From: Nitrosopumilaceae archaeon
GTDB lineage: Archaea > Thermoproteota > Nitrososphaeria > Nitrososphaerales > Nitrosopumilaceae
Length of the DNA stretch: 6,151 bases
Direction: 5' to 3'
Assembly: GCA_007571225.1 (NCBI GenBank)
Contig: RKRU01000008.1
Coordinates: forward strand, 1 to 6,151
How positions within the stretch are numbered: the first letter of the stretch is position 1; each line of letters opens with the position of its first letter. The notes under the pieces were generated by a model. The model did no database searches. It saw nothing but the letters and a program-made list of their open reading frames with translations, and was not told the origin of the DNA. The position numbers and the translations under genes are program-made. This document shows, piece by piece, positions 1 through 6,151 of this stretch.

Positions 1-31
1 GTTATGAAAGCATTACGATGTTTGCCAGCCG

Positions 32-38
32 TTAAAAC
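32..38 (+). promoter_or_regulatory. Candidate TATA-like box of the ATPase gene
   Basis: The A/T stretch TTAAAAC starts exactly 27 bases before the TTG at 59. That is the spacing expected of an archaeal TATA box for a leaderless transcript, and the same spacing as the two better promoters in this window (3808-3815 and 3926-3933). No Shine-Dalgarno-like sequence precedes the TTG. The octamer differs from the TTTTATGC of the other two genes, and only 58 bases of upstream sequence are available, so this is a modest call. Confidence 0.4.
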
Positions 39-58
39 ATTATCCATATATTACAATA

Positions 59-3000
59 TTGGCCACATGGAAGCTGGCAAACCGAAAGAAGCCGGCAGGC
101 ACACTGCACAAGACAAAGTTTGTACCCGATACCAAAAGCGAACTCAGGGCAGTAATAGTGGATATCCCCACTGAGATCGACATCAGAAAGGCATTTGAGA
201 ATGCAGGCGGCCTCGCACCTGCATATACGCGCTCACTTGAACTGTGGTGGGACTCTCCTAGGCAAAAACTAGATGTGATACTGACGACTATAGACAGTGA
301 CATAGACAAGTACAAGCAGGACTTTCGAGTTATGTACCCCAATGCTTCGTTTAGTGACGCTGCAACGTTAACACCGGAATGGTATGATGCCAACAAACAC
401 TATCACATGTTTGATGCAGGATACAGGCACGGACACATACAGACAGTATGGGATACTTTGGCCACATACGACATCATAACCATGCTTGCAAGCGCGATAC
501 AGTCAGTACCACACGCGTGGGTCCAGATCGTCTTTCGGTCCAACAACTTTGTTGTACACCTGCAGGACCTGCTCTCTAGGATCAGGTGCCACCGTCATAC
601 AGTAACTGCAACAAACCACTTTACCGCATCAGACATGCTATTTAGCAGTAGAACAGAGGGACGAGACCACCCCGAGAAGGGAAAGGACTTTGATGCCAAC
701 TATGCCACGCTTGAATCACATATAGTAAGAAAGATGCAGGGTGGCGGGCATATCATGCTGTCGATGCGCGGACTAACTGATGTACCCGTTCACCTAGACT
801 TTTCAGGCATAATGGCAGAATCCCTAGAGCACCTCACAATGAACACGTATACAAACAACCAGATAGACGGCGACAGAAAGACTGGCATATCGGCAATGTT
901 TGCCAGACGACTGCTTCCCAGCCCCCACACATTAAATGGCATTATATCCAGATATGTTGGTAAGAGGATGCTTGGCATGGGCAGGTATCATTCGCCACGT
1001 GCATCACCACCGTTTCTTTTGCTGACACGGCCCGAACTCGGACTGTTTCTACGCCTGCCTGACCCTGCTACAACCCCGAATACCTTAATCACACGAAGGC
1101 AGGTCATTCCACAGCAGCAGGCGACTAGAAAGCAGGGCTTCTGTCTTGGATTCACCACACCATTACAGGCTGAGATACCCGTAGACTTTTTTGGTATGCT
1201 AACACCATCAAGACAGCAGAGCATAGTACTGTCTCCAAATGACATACCCACGCACATCTATGCCGTAGGCGGTACAAAGTCAGGCAAGACCACACTAATC
1301 AGATGCATTGCTAAGCATATGGAGATGGCCAACATGCACAATACGTTTCCAAATGCATTCATCCTAGTAGATCCAAAGGGCTCTGACTCGTATGATTTTC
1401 TAAAGCAGTGTGAAGATACAACGTACGAGGCAAACAATGTTACGTTTCTAGACCCCATAGAGACCAAGTTTTCGATCAACATACTAGAGCTGCCGCCATA
1501 TCAAAAGGAGGGCAGGCAGGTCATCGTATCACAGTATGTAGGGTATGTAATGCAGATGATCGAATATTGGTACCATGGGTCAGACAGTTTCGTACGTCTA
1601 AAACGCATACTTGACACCCTGTTGCAGTACATCTATCTAGACAACGACAGGCCTACATTCTTGGACATATACGAGATTATAGTTGCCATGCAGCGCAACG
1701 GCAAGGAAATGCTCATCAAGATGTTTACCGAACTCGGAAAACCAGAAGAGGTGCTACAACAAGCAATAGAGTCCGTTGCTACAATGGAGAAGCGAGCGTA
1801 CGAACCCGCACTCAACAGGCTTGAAAAGTTTGCAACCGATCCCATATTGAGGCATATGTTCTGCGTACGTCAGTCTACTGTCCGCTTTGAAGACCTGATA
1901 AGGGCAGGCGCATACACGATAATCCGATTGTCGCCACTCAACGTACCACAGCACATCATTACGCTAGTCAAGCAGACGTTATGCATAAAGCTGTGGTTTG
2001 CCATTCAGGAGAGGGCCGCAAACATACGAAACGAGAAGGACCGCACGCAGGTGCTGCTAGCACTTGACGAGTTCCAAGATGTGGCCCGCCTGCCCGTAAT
2101 TGAGGCCATGCTTACACAGGCCCGCTCATATGGACTTGGCTTGTTGCTTGCCCATCAGACCACCACCCAGCTTGACGACTCACTCTTTGAGGTCATTACG
2201 GGCAATGCAGGCACACAGTTTGTCGGCAGGGTATCGGGCAGGGATGGTGGCAGGTTCGGCGATGTCTGGGACCCGGCATACGCAAAAGAGATAAAGTCAC
2301 AGCTGGCAACCCAAGAATATCACCACTGGACCGTACGCCCCATAGCAGAAGAGGGAGCACAGCCCCTGCCCGTCCAGTTCTGGCCCGTATATACCCCACC
2401 CAACCTACAGAATGACGATTTTATCAGCAAGTTCATCACAACGCAAAGAGAAGAGTATTCATCAGGTACAGTAGACGCATCTATGCTGCGCAGGGCTGCT
2501 GTACAGGCCAACAGGTGGCTTGACAACATACCATATGAACCTCCCACAAGGGAAGAGTGGGAGATACTATGCATATTGGCCGAGGCCGGTACCTCGCTGA
2601 TGCTCAAAGAGATTACAAGAAGGTTCGGCGACGGGACCACTGCAAGCGATAGGGTATCAAAAATTCTCAAAAACATGGTAAAGAAGAAGATTGTAGATAC
2701 GGGCGCTGAAGGTGAAAAGAAGAAGCGCGGATACCATATTCCATATGAGACAAGATGCAAGTATATGGAGTTTGATCCTGCCAAGATAGGCACCTCAGCA
2801 GACATCCCATCCACTACTGCGGCCGCTTGCAGCTATTATCTAAAGCGCCGCTTCTTTCTGTGCGTGGCCACACAGACAGTCAAAAAGGGAAAGATGCGCA
2901 CTGACCTAGTAGCATACGACTATGAAACTAGTACGCCAATATCGATAGAGATAGAGTCGTTTGCCGAGGTGAAGAGGCATCCTGAACATGTCAAGCTCAA

Positions 3001-3208
3001 CATGACCAAGTGGAGGGATATGGGCTTTAGCAGATGCGACATGTGGTCTTCTAATCCCAATATACAGAGAATATACGACGAGGATCTGACTGCAGACGGG
3101 GAAAAGGATGACATACAGATATTTGTAGTATCGTCTGATACGGCATCCCACGACACGACTGCAGACATGCCAGAAACATCTGCTGCCAAAGACAACACAA
3201 ATTTGTAA
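59..3208 (+). CDS. TraG/VirD4/HerA-type DNA-translocation ATPase with C-terminal winged helix and PD-(D/E)XK-like domain
   Basis: This 1049-residue protein is probably a DNA-pumping ATPase of the type IV secretion coupling protein / HerA superfamily. Residues 30-110 resemble the N-terminal part of archaeal and bacterial TraG-like ATPases (FRVMYPN, 89-95), and 326-334 match their E-L-x4-L-x-L-P segment. Walker A is GGTKSGKT (404-411), followed by VDPKGSD (437-443) and LDP...INIL (464-476). Walker B is LALDEF (667-672) and the sensor-like stretch LAHQTTTQL lies at 697-705. Residues about 830-896 look like a winged helix. Residues about 930-1005 look like a restriction-endonuclease fold, with TDL (948-950) and IEIES (963-967). 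A Thr/Asp-rich tail ends the protein. No membrane helix is seen, unlike classical VirD4. The TTG start is chosen because the frame closes at TGA 5-7, no ATG occurs before residue 92, and a TATA-like box sits 27 bases upstream; GTG 158 is the alternative. The role in conjugation, defence or repair is not settled by sequence. Confidence 0.93.
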   Translation: MATWKLANRKKPAGTLHKTKFVPDTKSELRAVIVDIPTEIDIRKAFENAGGLAPAYTRSLELWWDSPRQKLDVILTTIDSDIDKYKQDFRVMYPNASFSDAATLTPEWYDANKHYHMFDAGYRHGHIQTVWDTLATYDIITMLASAIQSVPHAWVQIVFRSNNFVVHLQDLLSRIRCHRHTVTATNHFTASDMLFSSRTEGRDHPEKGKDFDANYATLESHIVRKMQGGGHIMLSMRGLTDVPVHLDFSGIMAESLEHLTMNTYTNNQIDGDRKTGISAMFARRLLPSPHTLNGIISRYVGKRMLGMGRYHSPRASPPFLLLTRPELGLFLRLPDPATTPNTLITRRQVIPQQQATRKQGFCLGFTTPLQAEIPVDFFGMLTPSRQQSIVLSPNDIPTHIYAVGGTKSGKTTLIRCIAKHMEMANMHNTFPNAFILVDPKGSDSYDFLKQCEDTTYEANNVTFLDPIETKFSINILELPPYQKEGRQVIVSQYVGYVMQMIEYWYHGSDSFVRLKRILDTLLQYIYLDNDRPTFLDIYEIIVAMQRNGKEMLIKMFTELGKPEEVLQQAIESVATMEKRAYEPALNRLEKFATDPILRHMFCVRQSTVRFEDLIRAGAYTIIRLSPLNVPQHIITLVKQTLCIKLWFAIQERAANIRNEKDRTQVLLALDEFQDVARLPVIEAMLTQARSYGLGLLLAHQTTTQLDDSLFEVITGNAGTQFVGRVSGRDGGRFGDVWDPAYAKEIKSQLATQEYHHWTVRPIAEEGAQPLPVQFWPVYTPPNLQNDDFISKFITTQREEYSSGTVDASMLRRAAVQANRWLDNIPYEPPTREEWEILCILAEAGTSLMLKEITRRFGDGTTASDRVSKILKNMVKKKIVDTGAEGEKKKRGYHIPYETRCKYMEFDPAKIGTSADIPSTTAAACSYYLKRRFFLCVATQTVKKGKMRTDLVAYDYETSTPISIEIESFAEVKRHPEHVKLNMTKWRDMGFSRCDMWSSNPNIQRIYDEDLTADGEKDDIQIFVVSSDTASHDTTADMPETSAAKDNTNL

Positions 3209-3217
3209 AAGAACATG

Positions 3218-3257
3218 TAGTGGTATTAAAAATAATGAAAAAAAGGGGAATCCACTA
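3218..3257. repeat. Short inverted repeat between the convergent genes
   Basis: TAGTGG at 3218-3223 is complementary to CCACTA at 3252-3257, with a 28-base loop that is very A-rich on the + strand. The right arm includes the pilin stop codon. Six base pairs with a long loop make a weak hairpin, so it may be chance. If real, it would act with the T-tracts as part of the transcription end of the pilin gene. Confidence 0.25.
3228..3244 (-). terminator. T-tract terminator of the pilin gene
   Basis: Read on the minus strand, the transcript leaving the pilin stop codon meets seven T (3244-3238) ten bases later, and then five more T (3232-3228) after CATTA. Archaeal RNA polymerase terminates at such T-tracts without needing a hairpin. 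The + strand here is A-rich, so the same element does not serve the ATPase gene. Confidence 0.6.
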
Positions 3258-3788
3258 TTGTGGGGATATTATCTTAGTCTGTGAGAACTCACCGCCGCCC
3301 GCTATGTCGGCCCTCACCTCAACTAGGTACTTTTGGCCCACCGTAAGCCGGTGTTCTGAACCTGCGGTACTGGCCTCTAGGCTAGATGAACGGTCTTCCG
3401 TATCGTCGATTAGTACCTTTTTGTTTACGGTTGCAGACACACCCGAATTGATGTTCTCAGGGGCAAATTTGGCTACAAATATGTCATCTTCGTCCTTGGT
3501 CGCATCACCTATATCCAGCGTTACTATAACGGTGGCATCAGTGATGTCGGTGTTGCCGGTATTCTTTATCATGCCCGTAATGTAAGAGGCAGAGCCCGTA
3601 TTCTGTATGTTCAGCCGCTTGATCTCTACGGCATCAAGCACCAGACCAGTGGTTACTATGTCGGTGGTTGTAGTTGCCAGCACCCCGCCGATCGAGACCA
3701 CTATACCGATCAGAATTATGGTGACGATCATGCCCGAGACTGCTTGGCGCCGCTGTGGCCGTTGCGGCTGTCGTGTTGGATTGTTCAT
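3255..3788 (-). CDS. Archaellin/type IV pilin-like protein with class III signal peptide
   Basis: This 177-residue protein has the build of an archaeal type IV pilin. A short basic N-terminus (arginines at 6, 10, 13 and 14) leads into RRQAVSGMI (13-21) and a single hydrophobic helix (about 17-38). Archaeal prepilin peptidase (PibD/FlaK) cuts just before such a helix, here most likely between A16 and V17, as in the RAVSP-type pilins; the glutamine at -2 in place of the usual basic residue is unusual. The rest is a Thr/Val/Asp-rich beta domain with no cysteine and no N-x-S/T sequon. It has a repeated xxNTGxxxIT pattern (about 62-84) reminiscent of the Ig-like domains in archaeal pilins. The ATG at 3788 is supported by a TATA box 27 bases upstream. 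The gene is convergent with the ATPase gene and divergent from the secreted-protein gene. No assembly ATPase, TadC-like protein or peptidase gene is in the window. A surface anchor or adhesion pilin is as likely as an archaellum filament subunit. Confidence 0.85.
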   Translation of the reverse strand: MNNPTRQPQRPQRRQAVSGMIVTIILIGIVVSIGGVLATTTTDIVTTGLVLDAVEIKRLNIQNTGSASYITGMIKNTGNTDITDATVIVTLDIGDATKDEDDIFVAKFAPENINSGVSATVNKKVLIDDTEDRSSSLEASTAGSEHRLTVGQKYLVEVRADIAGGGEFSQTKIISPQ

Positions 3789-3793
3789 GGCAC

Positions 3794-3836
3794 AAATGCA
3801 TTATAGTGCATAAAAGCACCCAAATGCCATTATGCA
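3794..3836. repeat. Near direct repeats flanking the pilin TATA box
   Basis: AAATGCATTATAGTGCA (3794-3810) and AAATGCCATTATGCA (3822-3836) are similar 15-17 base sequences whose starts lie 28 bases apart. One lies mostly downstream and the other upstream of the pilin TATA box at 3808-3815. Paired sites in this position could bind a repressor or activator of the pilin promoter. The match is imperfect and the region is AT-rich, so chance is not excluded. Confidence 0.3.
3808..3815 (-). promoter_or_regulatory. TATA box of the pilin gene
   Basis: On the minus strand the sequence is TTTTATGC, with its first base 27 bases before the A of the ATG at 3788. This is the normal distance from an archaeal TATA box to the transcription start, so the mRNA should begin at or next to the start codon (leaderless). 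There is no Shine-Dalgarno-like motif before the ATG. The identical octamer occurs at the identical distance before the divergent gene. Confidence 0.65.
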
Positions 3837-3841
3837 ATTCT

Positions 3842-3853
3842 TCATACGTATGA
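3842..3853. promoter_or_regulatory. 12-base perfect palindrome, candidate operator
   Basis: TCATACGTATGA is its own reverse complement over all 12 bases. It sits in the spacer between two divergent promoters, 26 bases upstream of the pilin TATA box and 72 bases upstream of the other one. Its core ATACGTA recurs at 3943-3949, between the TATA box and the start of the secreted-protein gene. A dimeric regulator binding here could act on both genes. No regulator gene is visible, so function is inferred from symmetry and position only. Confidence 0.35.
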
Positions 3854-3867
3854 CACGCCGTTTTGCA

Positions 3868-3910
3868 CTACAGTCTGTCTACCCATATTACCACGCAGAG
3901 CATACTGTAG
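3868..3910. repeat. Inverted repeat upstream of the secreted-protein promoter
   Basis: CTACAGT (3868-3874) and ACTGTAG (3904-3910) are perfect complements separated by 29 bases. The right arm ends 15 bases before the TATA box of the secreted-protein gene. Because transcription should start near 3953, this would act as DNA (paired protein-binding sites), not as an RNA hairpin of that gene. Seven bases is short, so support is limited. Confidence 0.3.
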
Positions 3911-3925
3911 AAGTGATTCTGTAAG

Positions 3926-3933
3926 TTTTATGC
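3926..3933 (+). promoter_or_regulatory. TATA box of the secreted-protein gene
   Basis: TTTTATGC begins exactly 27 bases before the GTG at 3953. The same octamer at the same distance precedes the pilin ATG on the other strand. This coincidence supports both promoters, and it supports leaderless translation from GTG 3953 rather than from ATG 3983 or ATG 3986. Confidence 0.65.
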
Positions 3934-3952
3934 GGGCCGCATATACGTAGAT

Positions 3953-6151
3953 GTGCAAATACGGACATGCTGCACCATATTGATGATGATAGCAGGCATC
4001 ACAATAGTCCTGATGACAGATACGCACGACAACTATGCATACGCCGAACACAAGCCCACAAAATGCATCATAGACATACACGGTGAGCGGCACCCCATCA
4101 CATACCTAAATGAGACGAGGCAGAACCCCGACGGCTCATACTATCCCGGTGACGCATTCTACTACTTGTTCAAGTGGTCAGACAGATCCCCCGAGGATGA
4201 GTGTCTGATGCGCGACTTGCGCATCGAGACTGCCAACCTAATTTTGAACCACACAAGCCGTTCCAAAGGTCCAAGCGAACTAGGACCCATCACATACAAC
4301 AGAATTACACATCACAGCAACGATCCCATAGTGGCGTTTGTAGATATAACAGGGTTTCACTATGCCAGTATGGTAGACAGATGTCATGCCAAATGGGCAA
4401 AGCCCGGTGAGTCACACAAGTCCGGATGGGAGCGCTGGTCCGTATACGACATGCCGTTTATGTCAAAGGAAGGAGAAGAGGATCTGACAGAGTATGAAAA
4501 GACAGAGGCAAAACGCGCAGGATCCGCTGCATGGGAAGGATGGCGCCAGTTCAAAGTAGGCAAGGGGGCACCAGACCTTCCCTTGTGTCCGTTCAAGCGC
4601 GGACCGCATGAACTGCCAGACAATCCCAACACACCGTCCCACCTCGAATACTATGATGAAAAGATATTCAGGCTAAAGATGCACACATGGAAGATAACCA
4701 AAAATTCAACTGCGCACTCACATGGCAACTTTACTACGCATGCCGATCCCGATTCTTCCCTGAAATTTGATGTCCGTATACAGGAGTTGTGCAGTACGCT
4801 AAAGCCTGAAACCGGATGCGCGTGGGGTACTGCCCAAATCAAACCTCACAGAAAGGTCTGCATATATGAAAGTCTAGAATCGCAGGGAATCGACCCGCTG
4901 CTCCCACCAGACGGGATAAAACCCGAATCATACATTATACCTGTAGACGAGTGCTTTGAATCTGACGGTAGTAAAGCGACACTTGATCTTCGCGTGACCG
5001 GTGTGTTTTTGGCACGTGAGCATTACGCCAACGGTATACCCGTAACTGGACATATGGTTTTTGTCGGGGACTTGGATCCGCTCCTGCAGGATCCCGCCCT
5101 GTACGTCATAACGACAAAGCCTCCCCTGCACCACCATGTAGGCAGATATGATGCCAAGAATTTAGATGGTACATACTATCATGACGACCCCATACACATA
5201 AGACACGAACCGTCGTGGGCATGGAAGGACGAGCGTGCTACACACATCAACTTTACCGTAAAACTATTGCATTCCACACTACCCCTAAAAGACGATACAC
5301 ACTGCATGGCATCCAAATGTAACCACACCATATCCATCACACCACCACCACACCGATGGCTAGAAGAGATACACTGGTACGGAAACGGGGACGGCGCATC
5401 CGTATATGTTGCACATACAAGTTTTGCATTTACAAACTATACGTTTCCATACGAGATGACGGCATGGAATTTGGGCGAGCCGGTGGCAAATGGAACCGGG
5501 GCCGACTGGGCCGAACTTGTGCCATACAGACCAGAATACCGATACGTGCATTCGTATCCGGTCCTGCGCGATGCCGCAGAGTACGCCTTTGATGACAGGC
5601 ACGGGGTCGCGCTCTTGTATATGGGCAGCTGGCAAGAAGATGGCAGTGCAGGAGACGGCCTTTTGCTGTATCCCCAGCGCCGCTCATACAACAATGGATG
5701 GACTGCCATAATTGGAGGAGGGCACGACCACGCGCAACAATATGTGGCATTTGACCAGGTGCATCGACTGAGTGAGGGACGCTCCGGTTCGGCGGCTGCC
5801 TCAAACATGTCGTTACAGTACGAGGCCCCATATGTACAGGCAGCCATGTTCGTACAGTATGGATACGGCGCCTTGTTGTGGGAGTGGCCCGTATCAGATT
5901 TTGTCTTTCCTGAAAGAACAATAGAGGGAGCATCTGCTAGGGGCGCCATATACGAGAACATATCATCCTCACTTGATGTGTACAGTCGAGACTTTGCAGG
6001 TACCGACACGCTGCTGTACAATACGGGCACCCTAGTATACCCGGAGATGCCCTTTACCAAGCACCTGCTGGTGCGCTCAGTGGACTCGCACGGCACAACA
6101 CAGGAGCAGGACAGATTATCTCTAAAAATAGTCCCATACATGGGCGAATAT
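3953..6151 (+). CDS. Large secreted, probably glycosylated protein of unknown family (3' end outside the window)
   Basis: I do not recognise the family. The frame is open from 3917 to the window end with no stop, giving 733 residues from GTG 3953; the gene is cut by the window edge. Starting at GTG gives a proper Sec signal peptide: basic MQIR, hydrophobic core about 8-21, and a likely cut after AYA (29-31). The ATG at 3983 (residue 11) would lose the basic part. The mature part has ten cysteines (38, 84, 144, 212, 280, 289, 303, 334, 451, 456), an even number that fits disulfides. It has ten N-x-S/T sequons (N53, 99, 251, 259, 433, 457, 495, 513, 618, 669), which fits archaeal N-glycosylation. 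Histidine is high (38 of 702), including HHH 393-395 and HDH 591-593, and tryptophan is frequent (18). All visible cysteines fall before residue 457; the later part is cysteine-free and aromatic-rich, suggesting at least two regions. No transmembrane segment is seen after the signal peptide; an anchor could lie beyond the window. A surface or extracellular protein is a safe inference; enzyme, adhesin or envelope component are all possible. Confidence 0.88.
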   Translation, partial: MQIRTCCTILMMIAGITIVLMTDTHDNYAYAEHKPTKCIIDIHGERHPITYLNETRQNPDGSYYPGDAFYYLFKWSDRSPEDECLMRDLRIETANLILNHTSRSKGPSELGPITYNRITHHSNDPIVAFVDITGFHYASMVDRCHAKWAKPGESHKSGWERWSVYDMPFMSKEGEEDLTEYEKTEAKRAGSAAWEGWRQFKVGKGAPDLPLCPFKRGPHELPDNPNTPSHLEYYDEKIFRLKMHTWKITKNSTAHSHGNFTTHADPDSSLKFDVRIQELCSTLKPETGCAWGTAQIKPHRKVCIYESLESQGIDPLLPPDGIKPESYIIPVDECFESDGSKATLDLRVTGVFLAREHYANGIPVTGHMVFVGDLDPLLQDPALYVITTKPPLHHHVGRYDAKNLDGTYYHDDPIHIRHEPSWAWKDERATHINFTVKLLHSTLPLKDDTHCMASKCNHTISITPPPHRWLEEIHWYGNGDGASVYVAHTSFAFTNYTFPYEMTAWNLGEPVANGTGADWAELVPYRPEYRYVHSYPVLRDAAEYAFDDRHGVALLYMGSWQEDGSAGDGLLLYPQRRSYNNGWTAIIGGGHDHAQQYVAFDQVHRLSEGRSGSAAASNMSLQYEAPYVQAAMFVQYGYGALLWEWPVSDFVFPERTIEGASARGAIYENISSSLDVYSRDFAGTDTLLYNTGTLVYPEMPFTKHLLVRSVDSHGTTQEQDRLSLKIVPYMGEY

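Noticed and set aside
4..58. ATG at 4 opening a short frame, and TGA 5-7 / TAA 33-35 as possible ends of an upstream gene
   Set aside because: The ATG frame stops early and overlaps the ATPase start. Too little sequence is present to tell whether either stop belongs to a real upstream gene.
2320..2814. 164-codon open frame on the minus strand within the ATPase gene
   Set aside because: It is antisense to the C-terminal region with a recognisable winged helix; no promoter or protein motif supports it.
3220..3585. 121-codon plus-strand frame antisense to the pilin
   Set aside because: The minus-strand pilin has a clear class III signal and TATA box; the plus-strand product is the Ser/Val-rich complement of its beta domain.
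3842..4093. 83-codon minus-strand frame across the divergent spacer, rich in Cys, Tyr and Val
   Set aside because: It overlaps the start and signal peptide of the secreted-protein gene and ends inside the spacer with no supporting promoter or motif. It is most likely a shadow.
4427..4546. WERW (residues 159-162) and WEGW (194-197) as a possible internal repeat in the secreted protein
   Set aside because: The similarity does not extend beyond a few residues on either side, so no repeat unit can be defined.
5437..6141. 234-codon open frame on the minus strand, and an overlapping 167-codon one at 5430-5933
   Set aside because: Both lie wholly inside the long plus-strand secreted-protein frame, which has a promoter, signal peptide and regular sequons. 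The antisense products have no motif or sensible composition.

Overview
The window reads as archaeal DNA, most likely from a Thaumarchaeota/Nitrososphaerota genome or an element integrated in one. The reasons are a class III (PibD-type) pilin signal sequence; TATA-like boxes placed 27 bases before the start codons with no Shine-Dalgarno motif (leaderless transcription); a T-tract terminator; and heavy use of ATA, AGA and AGG codons. Base composition is near half G+C by eye. The phylum-level placement is inference.

Three genes account for almost all of the window. (1) 59-3208 (+) encodes a 1049-residue soluble DNA-translocation ATPase of the TraG/VirD4/HerA type. It carries a C-terminal winged helix and a PD-(D/E)XK-like domain with an E-x-E signature. 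(2) 3255-3788 (-), convergent with it, encodes a 177-residue archaellin/type IV pilin-like protein. (3) 3953-6151 (+), divergent from the pilin, is the start of a large secreted protein with no recognised family: 733 codons are visible, it has no stop before the window edge, and it shows a signal peptide, ten N-glycosylation sequons, ten mature cysteines and unusually high histidine.

The 164-base divergent region (3789-3952) holds both promoters. Each has the identical octamer TTTTATGC with its first base exactly 27 bases before the start codon (ATG for the pilin, GTG for the secreted protein). This fixes the GTG at 3953 as the likely start rather than the later ATGs. The same spacer holds a 12-base perfect palindrome, an inverted repeat and a pair of near direct repeats around the pilin TATA box. 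Between the two convergent genes is a 46-base spacer with T-tracts that would end the pilin transcript; the ATPase transcript has no comparable tract.

A DNA-transfer type ATPase next to a pilin and a large glycosylated surface or secreted protein suggests a DNA-transfer or cell-contact locus, possibly a conjugative or integrated element. No integrase, att site, VirB4 homologue or relaxase is visible, so this is a hypothesis. Nothing resembling tRNA, rRNA, CRISPR or an insertion sequence was seen.
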